Assembly: GCA_004555155.1 (NCBI GenBank)
Contig: SFJH01000018.1
Span: forward strand, 1 to 38,143
DNA from: Clostridiales bacterium
Lineage (GTDB): Bacteria; Bacillota; Clostridia; Christensenellales; Aristaeellaceae
Reading direction: 5' to 3'
Length of the DNA stretch: 38,143 nucleotides
Position 1 is the stretch's first letter. Every line of letters starts with the position of its first letter. A model generated the notes under the pieces. That model did no database searches and was not told the DNA's origin. It worked only from the letters and a program-made list of their open reading frames with translations. Shown here piece by piece: positions 1-6,890 of this stretch. The translations under genes were made by a program, and so were the position numbers.

Positions 1-87
1 GTCCTTTCATTAGTTTGGGTGTGGTAGCTTTATTCTAATGTTCTCAATCGTCTTTTTCTACCCTTTTTGGTCTCACATCTATTGTAA
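1..87. mobile_element. Possible terminus of an insertion element (partial)
   Basis: These bases are AT-rich, unlike the GC-rich DNA that follows, and end in a run including TCTATTGTAACAC just before a thioredoxin-like reading frame that lacks its beginning. Read on the minus strand, the block starts GTGTTACAATAG and ends with GAAAGGAC at the window edge, which could be a ribosome binding site for a leftward gene outside the window. This fits the end of an insertion sequence that cut the gene. No transposase is visible and I cannot name a family; an assembly junction is equally possible. Confidence 0.3.
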
Positions 88-312
88 CACTACAGCTGCA
101 AGGCCTGCCATGAACAGTATGAAAACGCAAAGGCCGCCGTCAGGGCGATGAATCTGCCCGTGGAGGTGGAATATATCACCGACATGGAGAAGGTCATGGG
201 GTACGGCGCGATGTCCATGCCCGCCATCGTGGTCAATGAAAAGGTCGTCTCCATGGGCAGGGTGCTCAGAGCCGCCGATGTGGAGAAGCTGCTGCACGGG
301 CTGGGATACTGA
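88..312 (+). pseudogene. Thioredoxin-like small disulfide redox protein, 5' truncated
   Basis: The frame ending TGA at 310-312 reads HYSCKACHEQYENAKAAV and onward, then VEVEYITDMEKVMGYG, MSMPAIVVNEK and GRVLRAADVEKLL. This matches the small thioredoxin-fold proteins of about 75-80 residues that have a CxxC redox pair near the N-terminus, an 'I.YG...PA.V..' cis-proline segment and a terminal EI/VEKLL helix. Here CKAC is the CxxC and MP the cis-Pro. An in-frame stop (TAA at 85-87) lies just before it, and no start codon or ribosome binding site exists upstream, so beta strand 1 and the start are missing. The break coincides with the switch to AT-rich sequence, suggesting disruption by insertion. 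About 74 residues remain. Confidence 0.6.
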
Positions 313-395
313 GAATCCGCCCTGTCAGAGCGGCGCAGGCCCCACGGTCTGCGCCGTTCTGGCCGTCGAAAACATCGTTCATCCCCGGTCTGTGA

Positions 396-430
396 AATCG
401 AGCGCAGCGTCGTGTACGCCGCGCTCGATT
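396..430 (+). repeat. Hairpin element, copy A
   Basis: AATCGAGCGC at 396-405 and GCGCTCGATT at 421-430 form a perfect 10-bp stem with a 15-nt loop. No T-run follows, so it is not a typical intrinsic terminator. A related element lies at 4082-4116; the pair flanks the signalling operon. Confidence 0.6.
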
Positions 431-491
431 CAGCTTGTCCAGAATTCCGGCAGACTCCCTGCGGATATTTGCGCCGACGGCGCGCAGCGGC

Positions 492-520
492 TGGATTCTC
501 CGCCGTTTTTGTGATAGAAT
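492..520 (+). promoter_or_regulatory. Candidate promoter of the 7TM/kinase/regulator operon
   Basis: TAGAAT at 515-520 is preceded by TG one base upstream (512-513), giving an extended -10. A weak -35 (TGGATT, 492-497) sits 17 bases away. It lies about 40 bases before the first start codon. Confidence 0.45.
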
Positions 521-560
521 GAGTTGAACACATCCTCGGATTGAAACGGAGGCGAAATGG

Positions 561-2201
561 ATGACCGAGGCCAAGCGCCGCTTTTTGCGCAGATTCTGCA
601 CGGCGGCAGCGCTGTTTATGCTCGCCGGCGTTTTCCGCCAGCTCGATTCTATGTCCTCCGCCCTCTCCTTTCATCCGGAGCTGCTGTCCGCCATGTGCTT
701 TCTGATGACGAATCTTCTCTATATCGGCCTGGCCTGCGCATGGGGGATGTCCCTGCACCGCCGGATTCTGAATCGGGAAGTGCGAAGATATCTGATGCTC
801 AGCTGCGCCATGGTGCTGCAGTGGCTCCTGCTGCGCACGATGAAGTACCGCTTTTTCGAGGAGGATCTCATCCTGCGGCATCTGTGGTATCTGTATTATG
901 TGCCGCAGATTCTTGCGCCGCTGTTCGGCTTTTTCGCCGCGCTCCAGCTCGGACAGCGGGAGAGCGCCGCGCTGCCGCGCCGATGGAAGCTGCTGTTGAT
1001 TCCCGCTTGCCTGCTCATCGCCGGCATCCTGACGAACGACCTGCATCAGCTGGCGTTCCGCTTTGCACCCGACTGGGCGAACTGGGACTCGGATTACCGC
1101 CACGGCCCGCTGTACGCTCTCGCCATCGGATGGATGTTCTTCTTTATGCTGACCACCGTCGGCGTGATTCGCCGCAAATGCCGCATTTCCGAAAGCCGTC
1201 ACCGCGCGTGGATTTCCATCAGCGTCTTCACGGCCGGAGCCGCGCTCTGCCTGCTGTCCCATCTGAACATCTATACGTTTCACAAGCTCCCGGAATGCTG
1301 CTGTCTGACGTTTGCAGGGCTGTGGGAGAGCTGCCTGCAGATCGGACTGCTGCCCACCAACAACCGGTATCAGCAGTTTTTCTCCGCATCGACTCTGTCC
1401 GCGCAGATCGCCGACCGGCAGGGACAGGTGCTCTACCGCGCCAGCACCGCGCCGGAGCTCGCGCCGGAACAGATGCGGGCCGCGGCCGAAGGCCCCGTGT
1501 TTCCGGATGCGGATACGCGCCTGAACAGCGCGCCCATCCACAACGGGCGCGTCTATTGGCTGGAGAATCTGTCCGGGATCAACCGGGCCAAGGAGCAGCT
1601 GGAAGAGATCCGCGCCCAGCTCATGAAGGAGAACGGGCTGATCCGCGCGGAAGCCGAGCTCAGGCGGCAGCAGGCTCAGATCGAGGAGAAAATCCGGCTC
1701 TATGACAGGATCTCGAGGATTCTGAAGCCCCAGCTGGACCGCATGGACGCCCTGCTGGACGGCGATGCGCCGCAGAACATCCGGCTCGTGTGCATTCTGG
1801 GCGCCTATGTCAAGCGGCGCGGAAATCTGGCGCTGATCTGTGAAAAGGAGGCGCTGCTGTCCACGGACGAGCTGGCCTACTGCATCCGGGAATCCCTGAT
1901 CGACCTGACCGCCTACGGCGTCGTCTGCTCGTTTCACCAGAAGGGAAAGGGCCTGGTCAGCGGCGCGCAGCTACAGGCCGCCTACGATTTTTTCGAAAGC
2001 GCCCTGGAGGCCGCGCTGCCCACGCTGAGCGCGCTGCTGGTTCGCGTGGAATACGGCGGATGTCTCTCGGTGCGGCTGATGATGGAGGATGCGAAAGCGC
2101 TGCCGGATCCCGCGCCGCTGGCGCGCGCCGGTCAGCTGAGCGTCGATCAGACGGACGGCACGCTGTGTCTGACGCTCGCGCTGGCAAAGGAGGTTTCGTG
2201 A
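561..2201 (+). CDS. 7TM sensor protein with degenerate histidine-kinase half
   Basis: 546 residues. The first 240 or so form seven membrane segments (roughly 10-25, 40-62, 75-92, 103-127, 142-160, 185-205, 218-240), with the LTNDLHQLAF motif between TM5 and TM6 that is typical of the N-terminal 7TM region of Firmicute histidine kinases. A short PAS-like stretch and a coiled coil (about 325-385) follow. The C-terminal part is laid out like a NarL-type kinase, but the phospho-acceptor site reads RISRILKPQL with no HD, the N-box position reads SALEAALP without Asn, and no glycine-rich ATP lid is visible. It is therefore probably a receptor or scaffold that cannot phosphorylate. The start at 561 is 8 bases after GGAGG (548-552); ATG 557 is too close and in another frame. 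The next gene, a complete kinase, starts 1 base after the stop. Confidence 0.75.
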   Translation: MTEAKRRFLRRFCTAAALFMLAGVFRQLDSMSSALSFHPELLSAMCFLMTNLLYIGLACAWGMSLHRRILNREVRRYLMLSCAMVLQWLLLRTMKYRFFEEDLILRHLWYLYYVPQILAPLFGFFAALQLGQRESAALPRRWKLLLIPACLLIAGILTNDLHQLAFRFAPDWANWDSDYRHGPLYALAIGWMFFFMLTTVGVIRRKCRISESRHRAWISISVFTAGAALCLLSHLNIYTFHKLPECCCLTFAGLWESCLQIGLLPTNNRYQQFFSASTLSAQIADRQGQVLYRASTAPELAPEQMRAAAEGPVFPDADTRLNSAPIHNGRVYWLENLSGINRAKEQLEEIRAQLMKENGLIRAEAELRRQQAQIEEKIRLYDRISRILKPQLDRMDALLDGDAPQNIRLVCILGAYVKRRGNLALICEKEALLSTDELAYCIRESLIDLTAYGVVCSFHQKGKGLVSGAQLQAAYDFFESALEAALPTLSALLVRVEYGGCLSVRLMMEDAKALPDPAPLARAGQLSVDQTDGTLCLTLALAKEVS

Positions 2202-2202
2202 A

Positions 2203-3405
2203 ATGACCGCACTGCATGCCGGTCTGCTCTGCACGCTCATGTTTCTGAGCCTGTGCCTGTGTCTCTTCGGCTGGATGAGCGCCGTGCGCTATCAGACCCG
2301 CAGGGTACAGGCGCAGCATTTCCTGATGATGGCCGTCAGCTTCCTGCTGCTTTCGCTGCTGGACGCGGAGCGGGCGGCATCCAGAACGCCTCCGCTCCTG
2401 CCCTGGGCGGTCATCGCCGGGGCGCTGACGGCCTGCAGCGCCGGAATGCTGCTCAGGCAGCTCCGGTGGATCCGGAAAAACGTCTCCAAGGTCTCCATCA
2501 GGGAAAGCTGCGACCGGCTGCCGTCGGCGCTGTGCTTCGCGCTGGAAAACGGCCGGCCGCTTCTGCGCAATCTCAAGATGGATGAGCTGAGCCATCAGAT
2601 CATCGGCGAAGCGCTGAACAACGCCAATCTTCTCTGGGAAAAGCTGGCGGCGCGCCCGGTCGTCACGCTGGCCGACGGACAGACCTGGAGCTTCGAGCGA
2701 ACGGCCATGGAGGTGGACGGTCAGAGGGTCTGGCAGATCGTCGGCACGAACGTGACCGAGGAAATCTCCCTGAACCGGCAGCTGGAAGAGGGCAACCGGA
2801 GGCTGGACGACGTCAACCGCCGTCTGCGCGAATACAGCCGCGACGTGCAGACCGTCGCCCGCGAGCGGGAAGCGCTGCGCATCAAGGTGCGCCTTCACGA
2901 CGAACTCGGCTACACCCTGCTGCGCACCCGGCAGTATCTCTCCGGCGGACAGGGCGACGCGGGCGCGATCCGCTCCGCCTGGAAGCAGTGTCTTCGCCTG
3001 CTGCGCAGCGAGGGCGGCGCGGAGCCGGATGCGAATTCCTATGAGGAGCTGCTGTCCGCCGCCCGGACGATCGGCGTCGCCGTCGACCTGCAGGGCGCGC
3101 TGCCGGAGGAGGGAACCCGACCGGCGCGGCTGGTGGAGGCGGCCATGCACGAGAGCCTGACGAATCTGGTGCGCCACGCCGGGGGCACACGGCTCGAGAT
3201 ATCCAGCGCGAAGGAGCCCGGCGGCTGGCGCATCTCCCTTCGCAACGACGGCCGCGCTCCCTCCGGAACCATCGTCGAAGGCGGCGGACTGTCCTCGCTG
3301 CGCAGCCAGGTGGAATCCGTCGGCGGCGCGATGACGGTCGACCATGCGCCGCGATTCCAGCTGACGCTGATTCTGCCCGAAGAAACGGAGGCGTTCCCGC
3401 TATGA
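2203..3405 (+). CDS. Sensor histidine kinase, NarL/DesK-like type
   Basis: 400 residues. Three N-terminal membrane segments (about 4-24, 38-53, 66-83) lead into a PAS-like region, a coiled coil (about 185-225) and a HisKA_3-type dimerisation helix with LHDELGYTLL, where H232 is the predicted phospho-acceptor. The ATPase domain keeps the N-box (HESLTNLVRH, N321) and a glycine-rich lid (EGGGLSSL). It probably phosphorylates the regulator encoded next and may form a complex with the 7TM protein upstream. The AAGGAGG at 2187-2193 lies inside the preceding gene and gives good spacing to ATG 2203, so the genes are translationally linked. The extracellular part is tiny, so the signal may come from the 7TM partner or the membrane itself. 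Confidence 0.85.
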   Translation: MTALHAGLLCTLMFLSLCLCLFGWMSAVRYQTRRVQAQHFLMMAVSFLLLSLLDAERAASRTPPLLPWAVIAGALTACSAGMLLRQLRWIRKNVSKVSIRESCDRLPSALCFALENGRPLLRNLKMDELSHQIIGEALNNANLLWEKLAARPVVTLADGQTWSFERTAMEVDGQRVWQIVGTNVTEEISLNRQLEEGNRRLDDVNRRLREYSRDVQTVAREREALRIKVRLHDELGYTLLRTRQYLSGGQGDAGAIRSAWKQCLRLLRSEGGAEPDANSYEELLSAARTIGVAVDLQGALPEEGTRPARLVEAAMHESLTNLVRHAGGTRLEISSAKEPGGWRISLRNDGRAPSGTIVEGGGLSSLRSQVESVGGAMTVDHAPRFQLTLILPEETEAFPL

Positions 3406-4034
3406 AACACAGGGTGATGATCATCGAGGATCAGACCATGCCCCGGCAGCTGTTCGAGCTGAGCATCCAGTCGTCCGAGCGCTTTGAGCTGGCGATCTCC
3501 ATCGACAACGCCGCTCTGGCGGATATCTATTGCCTGAAATATCCCGTGGATCTGATCCTGATGGACGTGATCACGCGAAACGGCGAGAGCGGTCTCGACG
3601 CTGCGGCGCGCGTCAAACGCGCCTTTCCGAAGACCCGAATCGTGATCGTGACCTCCATGCCCGAATGCTCCTATCTGGATCGCGCCCGCGCCATCGGCGT
3701 GGAGAGCTTCTGGTACAAGGAAAACTCCCAGGAGAGCCTGCTGGAGGTCATGGAGCGCACCATGGACGGAGAATCCATCTATCCGGACGCGACGCCCGAG
3801 CTGCAGCTGGGTCTGGCCAGCAGCCGCGATTTCACCGATCGCGAGCTGGAGGTGCTGCGGGAAATCACGGGCGGCGACACCAATCAGGAGATCGCCGAGC
3901 ATCTGCACATCTCGGTCGCCACGGTGAAAACCCATATCCTGAACATGCTCGGCAAGACCGGCTTCCGAAACCGGACCGAGCTGGCCGTTCGCGCCCGCGA
4001 AAGCGGGTTGGTGATCCTGGATCGGAAATCCTGA
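3402..4034 (+). CDS. Response regulator, NarL/LuxR family
   Basis: 210 residues. The receiver domain (about 1-120) has the acidic pair E9-D10, phospho-acceptor D55 in LILMDVITRN, the switch T/S in VIVTSMP and the conserved Lys in WYKEN. After a linker, the LuxR-type helix-turn-helix (about 145-200) reads FTDRELEVLREI, TNQEIAEHLHISVATVKTH and a closing NRTELA helix. The start overlaps the kinase stop as ATGA, so this is the last gene of a tightly coupled three-gene operon. Targets cannot be read from the sequence; the flanking hairpin repeats and the neighbouring envelope genes are candidates only by position. Confidence 0.9.
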   Translation: MKHRVMIIEDQTMPRQLFELSIQSSERFELAISIDNAALADIYCLKYPVDLILMDVITRNGESGLDAAARVKRAFPKTRIVIVTSMPECSYLDRARAIGVESFWYKENSQESLLEVMERTMDGESIYPDATPELQLGLASSRDFTDRELEVLREITGGDTNQEIAEHLHISVATVKTHILNMLGKTGFRNRTELAVRARESGLVILDRKS

Positions 4035-4081
4035 TCCCGCTCCATCCGGTCTGCCACCGCCCGATCCCGAACCGTCTGTAG

Positions 4082-4119
4082 AATCGGGCGCGGCGGCATG
4101 TACGGCGCGCCCGGTTTTT
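4082..4119 (+). terminator. Intrinsic terminator of the signalling operon (hairpin element, copy B)
   Basis: AATCGGGCGCG at 4082-4092 pairs with CGCGCCCGGTT at 4106-4116 (one G-U pair), and five T follow from 4115. It resembles the hairpin at 396-430, including the loop bases TGTACG, and shows an A-U to G-C change within the stem. Confidence 0.75.
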
Positions 4120-4317
4120 CCGCAAGCGTCAGCGGCGGAAAAAACAGGCCCTCCCGTCAGGAAATCGTGAGATTTCCAGATTTCCGCAGTTTTCCTCCTT
4201 CTCGATGAAAATCCTCAGATTTTCATCGAAAGTGTCAAAAAAACCTTTTTGACGCGCAAACAGCCGCCTGCGGGCGGCTGTTTCGCTTTGCGCCGGGTCT
4301 CTCCACCCGGACGCAAA
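4115..4317 (+). promoter_or_regulatory. Tandem stem-loop array, possible structured leader RNA
   Basis: Six successive stem-loops follow the terminator: 4115-4143 (9-bp stem using the terminator T-run), 4160-4177 (7 bp, loop GTGA), 4203-4228 (11 bp, loop CTCA), 4234-4253 (8 bp, loop AACC), 4258-4283 (11 bp, loop TGCG) and 4287-4317 (12 bp with one bulged A). Four in a row have perfect stems and four-base loops. Between the second and third, CCTCCTTC (4194-4201) is an exact complement of GAAGGAGG (4370-4377), the ribosome binding site of the next gene. I see no convincing promoter inside, so its transcription is uncertain. Confidence 0.5.
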
Positions 4318-4384
4318 AACAGCCAAACGGTTGATGTGCGGCGCGCGTATTTTCGCTAAACTGAACATGGAAGGAGGTAGCCGG

Positions 4385-4771
4385 ATGAAAAATGTCATCA
4401 TCAGCATGCAGAACAGGCTGCTGTCGGAGGCCATTGCCGGATCGCTCGCGGAGAGCGGATTGTTCCGCATCGAACAGATCCTGCCCGGAAAGACGAACGA
4501 CACGCTGGCCCTGTGCTGCGCGCTGCAGGCGGAGATCCTCTTCATGGAGGTGAGCCCTCTGCGGGACTACTCGCTGGAGCGCCGGCTGGATCTGATCGAG
4601 GAAGTGCGGCAATCGGTTCCGGATTGCAAATTCGCGCTGATCTGCGATGAAAACAGCCATCAGGAGCTGGCGCAGCTGGTCAAGAGGGCCCGCCAGCAGC
4701 AGAGGATCGACGCTTTCTTCTTCACATCCGTCACACCTGCTTACCTGACTGCCGCTTTGGACGCCCTGTAA
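4385..4771 (+). CDS. Stand-alone degenerate receiver (pseudo-receiver) protein
   Basis: 128 residues, starting at ATG 4385 just after GGAAGGAGG (4369-4377). The pattern is a response-regulator receiver without an output domain: beta 1 NVIISM, beta 3 ILFMEVSP, beta 4 KFALIC, beta 5 DAFFFTSVTP and a final helix. Every catalytic position looks changed: the acidic pair reads SM, the phospho-acceptor is E55 (the same number as D55 in the regulator at 3402), and the conserved Lys is Thr. It should fold but not take part in normal phosphotransfer; E55 might mimic the phosphorylated state. It opens a run of four same-strand genes and sits behind an unusual array of stem-loops. Assignment rests on pattern alone. 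Confidence 0.6.
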   Translation: MKNVIISMQNRLLSEAIAGSLAESGLFRIEQILPGKTNDTLALCCALQAEILFMEVSPLRDYSLERRLDLIEEVRQSVPDCKFALICDENSHQELAQLVKRARQQQRIDAFFFTSVTPAYLTAALDAL

Positions 4772-4794
4772 CCGGGATAAAGGAGGTTCTGACC

Positions 4795-5532
4795 TTGAAA
4801 ACATGGACGAAAATCGTTTCCTGTCTGGTGATTCTGTCCGTACTGCTCGCTCCCGCCGCGCTGGCCGACCTGAAGCGCGGCGACCAGAGCGCGGAAGTGG
4901 AGCAGCTCCAGCGCCTACTGTTCGAGTGCGGATGGCTGTTTGAAATCCCCGACGGCCAGTTCGGCCGAAACACCGAGCAGGCGGTGAAGGACTATGAGGC
5001 CTACGCCGGTCTTCCGGCGGACGGCGTGGCGGACGACGTCATGATCGATTCGCTGACGAACGACTGGTATCGCATGTTCGCGGAATCCGACGCGGATGCG
5101 GACGGGGGCAACGCAGACCTGACCCCCTATTTCTGCCATCATTGGACGCAGGCGGACGGCAACAGCCATATCGACTACTGCGAAACGCACATGGCAATGT
5201 ACGATCAGGCCGCGCAGCTCATGAGCACGGGCGATCCCGACGACGCGAAGCAGGCCTGCGCGCTCTGGCAGAGCGAGATTGACCGGCTGTACGACCAGTG
5301 GATCGAGCGGTCCGACGAGTCCGTCCGCGCCTCGATCGCCGCGGGACAGGCGCTGTTCATGTCCGCCGCAGAGGCGCATTGCGCCGCCATCGACGGCTGG
5401 TATGCGACCTTCCAGTCGCCGCCCTCCGCCGCCGAGACGCAGTATGCGCTGGAATTGCACCTGCGCGAGCATGCCGCCTGGCTGTGCGCCATGCTCAGCG
5501 GCTCCCTCGTGCAATACGGAGTGGAAGGCTGA
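4795..5532 (+). CDS. Secreted peptidoglycan-binding-domain protein
   Basis: 245 residues starting at TTG 4795, eight bases after AAAGGAGG (4779-4786); no ATG fits that site as well. A signal peptide covers about residues 1-24 (KIVSCLVILSVLLAP...ALA). Residues 26-82 form a PG_binding_1 domain (LKRGDQSAEVEQLQRLL, DGQFGRNTEQAVKDYE, LPADGVAD). The C-terminal 120 residues are helical with several Cys and Trp; the order W..EIDRLY..W, IAAGQALFMSAAEAHC resembles the LprI/DUF1311 fold (lysozyme-inhibitor-like), but weakly. It is likely an exported wall-associated protein. It follows the pseudo-receiver by 23 bases and is probably cotranscribed with it. Confidence 0.7.
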   Translation: MKTWTKIVSCLVILSVLLAPAALADLKRGDQSAEVEQLQRLLFECGWLFEIPDGQFGRNTEQAVKDYEAYAGLPADGVADDVMIDSLTNDWYRMFAESDADADGGNADLTPYFCHHWTQADGNSHIDYCETHMAMYDQAAQLMSTGDPDDAKQACALWQSEIDRLYDQWIERSDESVRASIAAGQALFMSAAEAHCAAIDGWYATFQSPPSAAETQYALELHLREHAAWLCAMLSGSLVQYGVEG

Positions 5533-5583
5533 GCCTCCGCCCGTCGCGCTCCCCATTACCTACAGAAGGAAGGAAAACACGCA

Positions 5584-6870
5584 ATGAGCACCACCGCCTA
5601 TCGCTGTCCCTGCTGCGGCGCTCCGCTCGCCTTCGGAAGCGCCAGCAGCAAGCTCGAATGCGCCTCCTGTGGCAACAGCTTCGAGCCCGATGTTCTGGAA
5701 GTCATGAACGCCTCCGGAAGCCAGGAGCATCTGCAGTTCCATCTCCCGGAGGAGACCTTTGACGCCGCTGAGGCCGGCCAGATGCGGCGCTATGTCTGCA
5801 AAAGCTGCGGCGCAGAGCTGATGGCCGAGGAAACCACCACGGCCACGGAATGTCCTTACTGCGGCAGCCCGACCATCCTCCCGGACCGCATCGAGGGCGG
5901 CGTGAAGCCGGAGCTGGTGATCCCCTTCACCGTGACCCGGGAGCAGGCGCAGCAGGCGTTCGCGGATTATTTCAAGGGCAAGCGCCTTCTGCCCAACATC
6001 TTTCTGAACACGCGCAACCGAATCGCGGAGATGCGCAAGCTGTACGTTCCCTACTGGCTGTTCGACTGCGACGCCTCCGCCAGCATCGTCTACAACGCGG
6101 AAAAACGGCAGACCCGCCGCGAGGGCGACTGGGAGATCACCCATACCCGGCATTACCTCGTACATCGCAGCGGCAGCATGCGCTTTGAAAACATCCCCGT
6201 GGACGGCAGCGAAAAGCTGGACAACCGGATTACCGAGTCCCTTGAGCCCTATGACCTGAGCGCTGCCGTGCCGTTCCAGCCCGCCGTGCTCGCCGGCGCG
6301 CTCGCGGATCACGCGGACGTGGACGCCGACGCGTGCCAGAGCCGCGCGGTGGAGCGCGTGGAAACCAGCATGACCCAGGCGCTGCGCAATACGGTCAGCG
6401 GCTATGCCAGCGTGTCCGAGCGCAGCCGGAGCGTCAGCGCGGAGGGCGGCAAAGTCACGCCGGTGCTGATGCCCGTCTGGCTGATCACCACGGAAAAGGA
6501 AGGCAAGACCTACACCTTCGCCATCAACGGCCAGACCGGCCGCCTGACCTGCGACGTTCCCGCGGACAGAAAAAAATCCCTGGCATGGGGCGGCGGCGTG
6601 TTCGCCGGACTCCTGGGGCTGAGCGCGCTGGCGCTGGCGCTGCTGGAGCAGCTCGCCAGCGGTACGCTGCTGCTGGCGGCCGTTTTCGCAGCCATCGTGG
6701 CGCTGGCCGTCGTGGGCGGTCTGCGGAGCCAGCTGAAGCAGGCCGTGCAGCAGAGCGCCGCAGAGAATTACGTGCAGGACGGCTCCTTCCGGCTGCAGGT
6801 TCGCCTGGATCATTTCCTCTATGAGACAACGCAGCGCAGGAAAATCGAAACGACTGAAAAGAAGAGCTAA
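5584..6870 (+). CDS. Zinc-ribbon membrane protein (TFIIB-type zinc ribbon, YdjG-like)
   Basis: 428 residues. Two zinc ribbons lie at the N-terminus: YRCPCCGAPL...LECASCG (about 7-30) and YVCKSCGAEL...ECPYCGSPT (about 63-98). A conserved body of about 200 residues follows, with a VPYWLFDC motif and later MPVWLITT. The C-terminus has two adjacent membrane segments (about 335-383) and a cytoplasmic tail. Proteins of this layout are often labelled TFIIB-type zinc ribbon or PriA-like; the family occurs beside SPFH-type proteins, as in the Bacillus ydjGHI genes. The SPFH gene begins 20 bases downstream, suggesting a complex at the membrane. Biochemical function is unknown. The ribosome binding site is GAAGGAAGGA before ATG 5584. 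Confidence 0.7.
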   Translation: MSTTAYRCPCCGAPLAFGSASSKLECASCGNSFEPDVLEVMNASGSQEHLQFHLPEETFDAAEAGQMRRYVCKSCGAELMAEETTTATECPYCGSPTILPDRIEGGVKPELVIPFTVTREQAQQAFADYFKGKRLLPNIFLNTRNRIAEMRKLYVPYWLFDCDASASIVYNAEKRQTRREGDWEITHTRHYLVHRSGSMRFENIPVDGSEKLDNRITESLEPYDLSAAVPFQPAVLAGALADHADVDADACQSRAVERVETSMTQALRNTVSGYASVSERSRSVSAEGGKVTPVLMPVWLITTEKEGKTYTFAINGQTGRLTCDVPADRKKSLAWGGGVFAGLLGLSALALALLEQLASGTLLLAAVFAAIVALAVVGGLRSQLKQAVQQSAAENYVQDGSFRLQVRLDHFLYETTQRRKIETTEKKS

Positions 6871-6890
6871 GATACAGGAGGATACGTTCT

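Noticed and set aside
4331..4362. Promoter directly before the pseudo-receiver gene (TTGATG and TAAACT)
   Set aside because: The spacer would be 20 bases and transcription would start inside the ribosome binding site.
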